A DNA stretch of 64,000 nt from G963663365 sp963663365 (GTDB lineage: Bacteria; Hinthialibacterota; Hinthialibacteria; Hinthialibacterales; G963663365): the NCBI GenBank assembly GCA_963663365.2, contig CAXXIH010000008.1, positions 1-64,000 of the forward strand, written 5' to 3'. The translations under genes and the position numbers were made by a program. The notes under the pieces are model-generated. The model was not told the DNA's origin and made no database searches. It was given only the letters and a program-made list of their open reading frames with translations. Positions 26,996 through 34,532 of the stretch are shown here, one piece after another (within the stretch, counting starts at the first letter, position 1; every line of letters starts with the position of its first letter).

Positions 26996-29827
26996 CTATT
27001 TTCCGCTTAGTATGTATTGAAATAAAAGTACGGCGTCATCACGATCCACATATCCATCCCGGTTATAATCATAAGCCGAGTCTTTGGCCCCATGTGATGA
27101 ATCACGCAGTACAACAACGTCATCTAAATCGGTAGATCCGTCCTCATTCACATCTGTGGGCGCCATCTTAATCGAGAGCCCCCATGCGTTAACCTGGCCC
27201 GTATCGGTTTTTACCTTATCGGCAATCTTTAGCCGCCACACGCCGGAAGCAAACTTACCCGCAAATACCTCCAAATCCTCAAGTTGCTTTGTTCCCGCGT
27301 CATCTGGCGCGTAGACAGCTGTGAGGTAATCCTGGGATTCACCTTCTCGATTATGTAAGCGAACCGTGCTTCCATCAGGAGAAGACAAATCAATCTCAAG
27401 ATCACCAATGTAAGAGTGGGTAATATCTAGAAAGACATGCAGTTCCTGGATTAGCCCACCGGTTGATACTTCTAAATTGAGATATGCAGTGCCGTTATCG
27501 GGAATCGTATGTTCGGATGTATCAACAGCCATGCTGGGCTCTGTTTCCGTTAGCGGCGCAATGGTCCATTCGATCCATTCACCGCGGTTTCCCGGTGTCT
27601 CATCCCTAATTACCAGACTCCATAATCCGGAGGGATTCTCGGCAAGAAACGGCAAGAGATTCTCGGAGTTGGCACAGTCAAAGGTCGAAAAATCTGCAAA
27701 ATTGATTATTGAAGTAAAGGCCCCTGTCTGAGGATAGAAATACGCTTTGGTGCCTAGCGGAGATGTCAACTCGACTTCCAAATCATCACCGGAGGGATGA
27801 TCCAACTTAAAATAGAGCACAATACCGGTTAGGGGATTGGTCTCTGTTACTTCGATTACACTCCGAATACCTTGATTCGCTCCATCCGGAATGGTTGAAC
27901 TGATTTGTTTTGTGGTGTGCTCCAAAACAAAAACATGGACGACATCACTAAGTGGAGGTCCTCCCACATCCGGCTCAAATTCAAATTCGAAAGTAAAGAT
28001 TTCCCCCATTGATCCTTGCGGTACCACAAACTGGGCAGCACCTAAATCATCAACTTGTAAATCAACATCAGGACCATCTATCTGTTGCCAATTGATATGA
28101 TAATCAATGCCATTCAAACTGGCGGAAACGGATAGCAAAACAGCCTCACCGGGAACAGCAAACTGATGCGCACCTGTTCCCAAAACACCTGCCAAACCGT
28201 GATTATAGAGTGCTTGATAGATGACTTTATGATTTGCCCCTTTATTGACTAGATCATCTCCAAGAAAAAGAGCTTCGGCCGCATCAAAAAAGTTTGCGTC
28301 CTGCGGCAGGAATTCATGACTTTCAAGAATTATCCGATTGGCATTATCCCGGCCCACATTTTCAAGGATTTCGTATAAAACGGCCGACCATATCTCACCA
28401 TCGGCATGGACCTCATAGACCAAGTCATCCGGATAGCATTTGTCCGTATCGACACGGCGCAAATAGGGCGGATCGGTATCGGAATAAGATGTTGCATCCC
28501 ACATGCCAATCAATGTGGGGTAATTGGTGCCTACACGCCGGCTGGCGGCCCAATAATCGCTGAAGCCTTCGCCAATGCTCCGGCTTGAAACAGTCGTGCC
28601 GAAATTCTTGATCTGACGGTCTTGGATATAATGGCCGAACTCATGATTGATAATGTCAGCATCTTCTGCGTCGTCCACTCCTCCCGTTCCAAAGACGATT
28701 CGAACCATCGCAGGATCGTAAAATGAGCTATCTTCGGAAATTCCACGGGGCATGACCCGGACCGGTTGCGAGACAATATCGCCGTAGCCAAGGGACGCGA
28801 GATAACGGCTTGTTCGGTCCAAGTGAAAATAACACATCGAAAACTCAAAATTGCTGTCACTTCGGTTGTACACAAAATCGCCGCTACTGCTATAGGGTCC
28901 ATCAGGAAAATCCGGATCGGATGTATAAACATACGGGCCGTTTAGGTAACCCGAGTCGTCGATCTCATCCAATGTCATGTCAATGTAGGCTCTTGCCGGC
29001 ACAGCCATGAAATCGTCGTTTTCATCGCGCAAAGTCGTATCGCCGGTTACCACGATAGGATTGGGATCGAAAACCCGTGCTGTACCTTCCATTCGCAGCA
29101 GCAGATCGCAGCTTTCCCAGATGCTTCCATTTATCGCATCCACAACTTCGTAATAGGACGCCAAAGGTTCTAAAGAGGGGATGATAACAACCCAAACATA
29201 ACGACTGGATTTATCAAAAACACGAATTGACAGACTCGCTTGAGATTCACCCCGTTGACTGAGGATACCGTGCCGTTGCTTTACAATTTCAATTGCATCG
29301 GAAGCGCTTAAAACGGCTTCTTCAGCGGGGGCAATCGTAAAGGATGGCCCCCAACGTTCCGCCGCACAGACTTGACCATCTTTATTAGCATGAACCTTAT
29401 AAGATGTGTTATTTAAAGGGATTCCCTTCCAAGTCTGACGATAGGTGGCATGACTCCCGCCAGGAGTATTGCGAAGTTGAATTTGCTCCAATCGGTCGCC
29501 ATGTTCCTTGAAACCAAAAAGTCCGGCCGTACGCTCTGCAAAATCATTAATGGACAGTGATTGGTTTAAACTGGCAGGCTGGAGACCTGTTTGACTGGAT
29601 GTTCGGGCTATGCGGATCTTGCGGATGTTGGATTCATCGGAATCTACATGGACATACCATTTTCCGGGCAGCCCCTGAATGGCCTGTGCAGCCTGTCCAT
29701 TTCCGATTTTGCCCACATTTTGTTGGGGTGCAGGAGCAGCTAGGCCGCCATTGATTGCTCCCAAGAGGCAGAAGACTACAAAACATAAGATAAACCAGAC
29801 GAGACCAAATCTCATTTCATCACACAC
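26996..29827 (-). CDS. Secreted M36 (fungalysin-like) metalloprotease with two P-domains and a dockerin
   Basis: A 943-aa exported protein with a signal peptide in the first 32 residues. An FTP/PepSY-like propeptide spans about 55-230. The zinc site HEFGH is at residues 395-399, with the third ligand likely Glu420 in GEGFSDYW. Two proprotein-convertase P-domains follow (GIVLYFKLDHPSGDDLEVEL to GEWIEWTIAPL; ELHVFLDITHSYIGDLEIDL to GQVNAWGLSI). The C-terminus is a type I dockerin-like pair of Ca loops (DVNEDGSTDLDD; DYNRDGYVDRDD). It probably degrades protein outside the cell; the dockerin would tether it to a cohesin, none of which is in the window. Confidence 0.88.
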   Translation of the reverse strand: MCDEMRFGLVWFILCFVVFCLLGAINGGLAAPAPQQNVGKIGNGQAAQAIQGLPGKWYVHVDSDESNIRKIRIARTSSQTGLQPASLNQSLSINDFAERTAGLFGFKEHGDRLEQIQLRNTPGGSHATYRQTWKGIPLNNTSYKVHANKDGQVCAAERWGPSFTIAPAEEAVLSASDAIEIVKQRHGILSQRGESQASLSIRVFDKSSRYVWVVIIPSLEPLASYYEVVDAINGSIWESCDLLLRMEGTARVFDPNPIVVTGDTTLRDENDDFMAVPARAYIDMTLDEIDDSGYLNGPYVYTSDPDFPDGPYSSSGDFVYNRSDSNFEFSMCYFHLDRTSRYLASLGYGDIVSQPVRVMPRGISEDSSFYDPAMVRIVFGTGGVDDAEDADIINHEFGHYIQDRQIKNFGTTVSSRSIGEGFSDYWAASRRVGTNYPTLIGMWDATSYSDTDPPYLRRVDTDKCYPDDLVYEVHADGEIWSAVLYEILENVGRDNANRIILESHEFLPQDANFFDAAEALFLGDDLVNKGANHKVIYQALYNHGLAGVLGTGAHQFAVPGEAVLLSVSASLNGIDYHINWQQIDGPDVDLQVDDLGAAQFVVPQGSMGEIFTFEFEFEPDVGGPPLSDVVHVFVLEHTTKQISSTIPDGANQGIRSVIEVTETNPLTGIVLYFKLDHPSGDDLEVELTSPLGTKAYFYPQTGAFTSIINFADFSTFDCANSENLLPFLAENPSGLWSLVIRDETPGNRGEWIEWTIAPLTETEPSMAVDTSEHTIPDNGTAYLNLEVSTGGLIQELHVFLDITHSYIGDLEIDLSSPDGSTVRLHNREGESQDYLTAVYAPDDAGTKQLEDLEVFAGKFASGVWRLKIADKVKTDTGQVNAWGLSIKMAPTDVNEDGSTDLDDVVVLRDSSHGAKDSAYDYNRDGYVDRDDAVLLFQYILSGK

Positions 29828-29933
29828 ATGCCATTCAAGATCAATAAGTTACAAGCAGTATTATAAGTCAAAATATAACAAAATACGCATATCGTCCGGT
29901 GCAAAAAGCGGAACCAGACGTTAAGTGAGACTA

Positions 29934-30881
29934 TCACAACTGTTGATTTTTGCCATGCTGTAATGATTCAAGACACGCTTGATATAGGATATCAAGGTGG
30001 TTTTCATCCAGATAACTGCGAAAAGAGACAAAACTCTCATGGCGCATTCGCTCAAGTTTCTTACGAACACCTTTTTCGAGGGCCGCACGTATCTTGGGGC
30101 GTCTGTTCTTTACCCGCAGATTTTCAATCATTTTGTCGATATCAGCGATAAAAACATCGAGGTCATGGACTTGACCTAACAGGTCTTGGTACTTGACAAG
30201 CCGTTTATAGACTTTTTTGTACTGAATATCAAAGACAGGCTCGAAAACCTCCAGCGCATACCTTGTTTTCTTAAATTTGATTCTCATACGATGAAGTTCT
30301 TCTATCTTCGCTTCATCGCCCACAACCTCTTCATATGCAAAGGCTTGCTTCATTCGCATTCGTATAAGAGGCAAAGCGAGACTTCCCAAAGTCTTCCGGG
30401 AATCCCCAGCGCCAACCTCGGGAACTGTGACAAAAGCCTCGATATCCCGGCTTAGCCGTTTCAAATAAAGATCTTCAATTGCTTCCATCATGGTTTCACG
30501 GCGTTTGAGTCGGACACGCGCAATGCGGTCCACAAACCGCCGAACGGCCCGCCTTTCAACGTCATCATGCAACTCCCGCCGCAATGCACGAAAGAACTGT
30601 AAAGCAACATCGGCGTTCCTGACAGCACCCAGGGCTTTCGTTACTCCGCGCCCGTACTGATCCAACTCTTGAAATATGACAGGCTCAAGCCATTCCTTAA
30701 AAACAAGAAGAACCTCGCGCAACCTGCGCGAAGCAACACGCATATCGTGAACAGCCGCTACTTGTTTTTTCCCAATTAGGTGTCGCTCAAAAGAGCACAT
30801 GGCTCTAACTCGGTCTATGACCATCACCGGCGCGGCAACAGCCGCCGGAGTTGAAGAATCCAAGATAGCCAAAACTTTCAA
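29934..30881 (-). CDS. CHAD domain protein
   Basis: A 315-aa helical, very basic protein. The CHAD pattern is clear: AVHDMRVASRRLREVLLVFK and IEELHRMRIKFKKTRYALEVF, with conserved His/Arg/Lys residues known in the family to bind inorganic polyphosphate. The frame starts at a TTG (30879-30881) that overlaps the stop of the HD-domain gene as TTGA with AGGAG right before it; ATG 30824 is an alternative start. It is the last gene of an operon with an HD phosphohydrolase-like protein and a ROK kinase, a context that also points to polyphosphate. Confidence 0.85.
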   Translation of the reverse strand: MKVLAILDSSTPAAVAAPVMVIDRVRAMCSFERHLIGKKQVAAVHDMRVASRRLREVLLVFKEWLEPVIFQELDQYGRGVTKALGAVRNADVALQFFRALRRELHDDVERRAVRRFVDRIARVRLKRRETMMEAIEDLYLKRLSRDIEAFVTVPEVGAGDSRKTLGSLALPLIRMRMKQAFAYEEVVGDEAKIEELHRMRIKFKKTRYALEVFEPVFDIQYKKVYKRLVKYQDLLGQVHDLDVFIADIDKMIENLRVKNRRPKIRAALEKGVRKKLERMRHESFVSFRSYLDENHLDILYQACLESLQHGKNQQL

Positions 30882-31498
30882 TCTCCTTCATGCACATCAT
30901 GCACTTCTAAACGTAACTCAACGCCAAGTAATTCCTCAAGCAAGCCTTTCTTTTTGGCAAATCCGAATTTCTCCACCTCTAATGGCCAAACAGACTTAAC
31001 AATCAAAACTAAGCAATGCTGGTTATCGTCATAAATATCAATATCTTGTACACGCGAACAATGACTTCGATCTAATCCGTCGGCAATACGAACAAGCGCG
31101 GCCAATTTCCGGATCAAATCTTGGTCATTGCCGCCCAGAGATCCATATGGCATGTGTTTGGCACAGGGAACGGATTTTCGATGAGCGCGTGCCAAAGAGG
31201 CAATCAACTTCAATTCACGTTCGCTACTGCCCGGTAATCCATGGCTTAAGATCAACTTGGCGCTGTGTTTATGATGGCCTTTGCCGGAAACGCTCCAGCC
31301 GATATCGTGCAGAAGCGCGGCGGCTTCTAAGATAGGAAGCGAATCGCCATCCAGGTGCAAACGATTAGCAAAGAGTTCGAAAAGACGCACGGCATTTTTA
31401 CGCACTTGAAGAACATGCTCGGGTTCCGGTTCCAGCTGAAACATCAGCTTTTCCGCAGCAATGACCAATGGGGCTTTATGGGTATTTGCTTCTGACAT
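30878..31498 (-). CDS. HD-domain protein like the C-terminal domain of Ppx/GppA
   Basis: A 206-aa protein corresponding to the stand-alone HD-type domain that follows the ASKHA part in exopolyphosphatase/guanosine pentaphosphatase. It has ILEAAALLHDIGWSVSGKGH then HKHSAKLIL, the usual Ppx-type HD motif, and later LAALVRIADGLDRSH. It lacks the Ppx catalytic domain. Family members may be phosphohydrolases or nucleotide-binding regulators. It starts 5 bases after the ROK gene and overlaps the CHAD gene by 4, so translation is coupled. Confidence 0.82.
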   Translation of the reverse strand: MSEANTHKAPLVIAAEKLMFQLEPEPEHVLQVRKNAVRLFELFANRLHLDGDSLPILEAAALLHDIGWSVSGKGHHKHSAKLILSHGLPGSSERELKLIASLARAHRKSVPCAKHMPYGSLGGNDQDLIRKLAALVRIADGLDRSHCSRVQDIDIYDDNQHCLVLIVKSVWPLEVEKFGFAKKKGLLEELLGVELRLEVHDVHEGD

Positions 31499-31503
31499 CG
31501 ATC

Positions 31504-32889
31504 TCAGGGCTTTAGCATAATTACGGCAGCCTTGGGATCAGGTGTATTCCGGTAGGTCAGAGGAAATTCGGCATGAGACACCGTAATAAGGGCACAGTCC
31601 TTTTTCTTGAGAAACTCTTCGATCTCACGATCCACGCATCCCTCTGGCTTTACGGCCCCGACAATCAGCCGTGCGGGTTTTTCTGCAAAGCGGGTTAAAA
31701 TATCCTCGGTCTCTTGAAGCGTGAGATGCCCGGGAGAACCGTGTTCTTCCTTTGCCAGACGCCGTGAACGTCGAATAACATCTCCAAGCGGAGCGATAAT
31801 CACATCATAGGTATAATGTGCTCGATCAATAACAATTCTCTCACCATGGATTGGGTCGACAACAGGCACAACACGCGGTCTGCGGCGTGGTTCAAGGCTC
31901 TTATCATCTTCGAGCGCCTGCCATATCAAGGCAGCCGCACCCATAATTCCGGCATCATCCCCAAGTGCTGCCGGTACGATTTCAACATTGTCAATGTTAA
32001 TTCCAAATGCATTCTCTTTGGCGGTTTTTCGGATTTTGGCAAGCAGAGCGTCTCCAACAGCTTCGATCACACCGCCACCTAAGATGATCTTTTCAGGCCC
32101 CAGGATATTGCACAGAGATCCAATTCCGACCCCCAGTGCCTCTGCGGCCTCATTCAATGCGCGGGCAACAGCCTTATCTCCCTGTTGCAGTGCGCGAGCC
32201 AAAGCACCACTCGTACAAAGCGACCAATTGCCATTCACAATCTCTTCGATCGGAGATTTTCCTTTTTTCCCGTTATTGAGCAGACTTTGTATACGCTTCA
32301 CGATGGCAGTACGGCTGGCATAGGCCTCTAAACATCCCTTTTTACCACAGCCGCATTTTTCGCCATCGAAATTAATGGTCATATGCCCAAGTTCCCCGGC
32401 ATTCATCGAAACTCCGCGGTGAAGCCGGCCATCGATGATGATGCCACCACCTAATCCTGTACCCGGGAATAAGCCGACAACATTGTCGACTCCTTGTCCG
32501 GCCCCATAGACCTTTTCTCCTAAGGTGCCGACATTCACATCATTGTCCAAAACAACCGGTATCCCCAAATCCCTTTCTAAAGAAGCCACAATCGGTGCTT
32601 GTGTAAGGGGCAAATTGGGTGTCTCAATGACAATCCCCTTCTCTGTATCAAGCGGTCCCGGTGAGCCAACGCCAACTCCTCGAACCTCTCGGATCGAGAT
32701 CCCCGCATATTCGGCAGCTTCGCGGGCTGTTGTAGCCATTCGATCAAGAATGGCTGTTTGCCCCCGGTCAGGACGGCTTTTTCGTTTTGCACGGGAAAGA
32801 ATACGACCGTCACGCGTGATGACGGCTGCGAGGATCTTTGTGCCTCCCAAATCGAGGCCAATAACAACGGGTTCAGAGGGCGATTTCAT
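31504..32889 (-). CDS. ROK family sugar kinase fused to a C-terminal Mth938-like domain
   Basis: A 461-aa protein. Residues 1-320 are a complete ROK glucokinase-type kinase: phosphate loop GLDLGGTKILAAV, GTGLGGGIIIDG, ExGH motif GELGHM, and zinc motif CGCGKKGCLEAYAS. About 140 extra residues follow; the last 110 (HYTYDVIIAPLGDVI; LTRFAEKPARLIVGAVKPEG; DREIEEFLKKKDCALITVSH; AAVIML) match the layout of Mth938/DUF498 domains. ROK enzymes use ATP or, in some, polyphosphate to phosphorylate glucose. The start is fixed by AGGGA before ATG 32889. First gene of the ROK-HD-CHAD operon. Confidence 0.85.
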   Translation of the reverse strand: MKSPSEPVVIGLDLGGTKILAAVITRDGRILSRAKRKSRPDRGQTAILDRMATTAREAAEYAGISIREVRGVGVGSPGPLDTEKGIVIETPNLPLTQAPIVASLERDLGIPVVLDNDVNVGTLGEKVYGAGQGVDNVVGLFPGTGLGGGIIIDGRLHRGVSMNAGELGHMTINFDGEKCGCGKKGCLEAYASRTAIVKRIQSLLNNGKKGKSPIEEIVNGNWSLCTSGALARALQQGDKAVARALNEAAEALGVGIGSLCNILGPEKIILGGGVIEAVGDALLAKIRKTAKENAFGINIDNVEIVPAALGDDAGIMGAAALIWQALEDDKSLEPRRRPRVVPVVDPIHGERIVIDRAHYTYDVIIAPLGDVIRRSRRLAKEEHGSPGHLTLQETEDILTRFAEKPARLIVGAVKPEGCVDREIEEFLKKKDCALITVSHAEFPLTYRNTPDPKAAVIMLKP

Positions 32890-33050
32890 AGACTATCCCT
32901 ATCGAGGCCGGTGGTTTTAACGTGGATACACAACAGAATGGTAATTGCCAGTAAACCATTTCAAGCGATCTGAGATCGCAAAAGTCTGTTATCATCCAAT
33001 CCCAGCCAGGATAGTCCCAAACACCCCGGCAAGATTTAGCGGCCTGTTTT

Positions 33051-33743
33051 CTATTCTTGCTCCAAAACTTCTTCGATTAAGTCTTCCAGTTCCCGGCTTA
33101 CTCTGCGAATTGACCGGTTACCATCGATAACACGGAAATTATAATCCGCTTCCATACGCCGGAACTCAGCCTGAAGCATCCGTTGGTATTTGAAAAAACT
33201 CTCGAGCATGTCTCGGGATAATCCGATATCCATGCCCGATTCCCAGTAGTCCAATGTTGAATTCTTAGTAAATATCCGTTCGACCAAAACCCGCGGACTG
33301 ACTTTTAGAAAGAAAATCGCATCGGGTACGAGAGCAAGATTATAAAGCCCTTCAACCCAATCCCTTTCCAAACCGCGAACAATAGTCCGCGCCATTAGGG
33401 TGTAAATGTAACGATCCGCAAGAACAATAAATCCCGCTCTTAAAGCCGGAATGATGCGGTTTTCGAGTTGGTCGGCGAAATCTGTGGCATAAAAAAGAGC
33501 CATTGTGGTCTGGCCCAAGATGTTACCCTGCTTGGCCTTATCGAGTTCGGGGCTGACCAAGGTGCTTCGTGAAAGCCCAACATTGACAACGGCGTGACCA
33601 TTTTGCTCAAGCCAATCTTTTAAATGTGCGATCTGCGTGCTGCGGCCTGAACCATCGGCGCCTTCAATCACAATCAGCCGGCCATGGAGGTCCTTAGGAT
33701 CGACGTTTGGAATACCGTTTCCATAGAATTTCTTTGAAGTCAT
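33051..33743 (-). CDS. Thymidylate-kinase-like P-loop kinase, copy 2
   Basis: A 230-aa P-loop kinase of the thymidylate kinase superfamily: Walker A IEGADGSGRSTQ, the DRY-like motif LADRYIYTLMART, and a lid region around RIFTKNSTLDYWESGMD. It overlaps the upstream paralogue by 4 bases (ATGA). Typical Tmk proteins are about 210 aa with a TYxxG segment; both copies here share a divergent centre and the unusual YxESGMDIGLS / YxEAGMDMGFS motif. A role other than dTMP phosphorylation, for example phosphotransfer linked to the polyphosphate-type neighbours, is possible but unproven. Confidence 0.75.
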   Translation of the reverse strand: MTSKKFYGNGIPNVDPKDLHGRLIVIEGADGSGRSTQIAHLKDWLEQNGHAVVNVGLSRSTLVSPELDKAKQGNILGQTTMALFYATDFADQLENRIIPALRAGFIVLADRYIYTLMARTIVRGLERDWVEGLYNLALVPDAIFFLKVSPRVLVERIFTKNSTLDYWESGMDIGLSRDMLESFFKYQRMLQAEFRRMEADYNFRVIDGNRSIRRVSRELEDLIEEVLEQE

Positions 33744-34411
33744 TTTCTTGCTTTCAACTTATAGGCATCTAAATCGATTTTCTTTTTGACAATTGCGCGA
33801 ACGTCTTCTTGAAGCGGTTCGATTGGTTTGGTGGCATCCATAACCTGGAAACCGAACTCATCGACCATCCTCATATATTCTTCATGAATTCGCCCTTGGA
33901 ATATGGAGAAAGATTCATAGGGATCCGGCGAGAATCCCATGTCCATTCCGGCTTCATGATATTTCAGTTGCGGACGCCCGCTTAAAATACGGCCAAGAGC
34001 GACCTCTAACGGCGTGTTAAAGAAGAGAGCGATATCCGGCTTGGCTGCGAATCCATAGGTCTTGCGAAGCCAGCTCCGGTCACAACCGCGCACAGCATCG
34101 CGCGCGAATGCCGTGTAAATATACCGGTCACAAAGAACAATAAATCCGGCGTTAAGCAGCGGCTTAATCTGCCGTTCATACCGATCCGCAAAGTCGGTGC
34201 AATGGATCAGGCTGAAGGTGGTCGGCGTCAGAAGATTCTTCTTTTTGCCTTTTTTGGTGGCGCTCTTCACAATGACAGAACTGTTCCACTCCGTGAAATA
34301 GACCTTGTAGCCACCCAGCTCCAAGAATCGCCGTAATAGGTAGATCTGCGTCGATTTGCCCGAACCATCGAGCCCTTCGACCGCAATTAGTTTTCCTTTT
34401 GTGTTACTCAT
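33740..34411 (-). CDS. Thymidylate-kinase-like P-loop kinase, copy 1
   Basis: A 223-aa protein when started at ATG 34411 (MSNTKGKLIAVEGLDGSGKS); an in-frame longer start at 34474 adds a basic tail without support. Walker A is EGLDGSGKSTQ, the DR motif is LCDRYIYTAFARD, and the lid region is GRILSGRPQLKYHEAGMDMG. It is homologous to the next gene, with which it overlaps by 4 bases, so the two may form a heterodimer. 121 bases separate it from the ABC permease upstream. Confidence 0.75.
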   Translation of the reverse strand: MSNTKGKLIAVEGLDGSGKSTQIYLLRRFLELGGYKVYFTEWNSSVIVKSATKKGKKKNLLTPTTFSLIHCTDFADRYERQIKPLLNAGFIVLCDRYIYTAFARDAVRGCDRSWLRKTYGFAAKPDIALFFNTPLEVALGRILSGRPQLKYHEAGMDMGFSPDPYESFSIFQGRIHEEYMRMVDEFGFQVMDATKPIEPLQEDVRAIVKKKIDLDAYKLKARK

Positions 34412-34532
34412 GATTGCTGTGTAAATCCTTCTACGGATAACGCGCAGTTTCGCATGTTTCCCCGGACTGCTCAAGAAGCAAAAATTGGCGCATTGAACAG
34501 GACGTTATTTGCGCAATTTGTCTTAATTGGCA

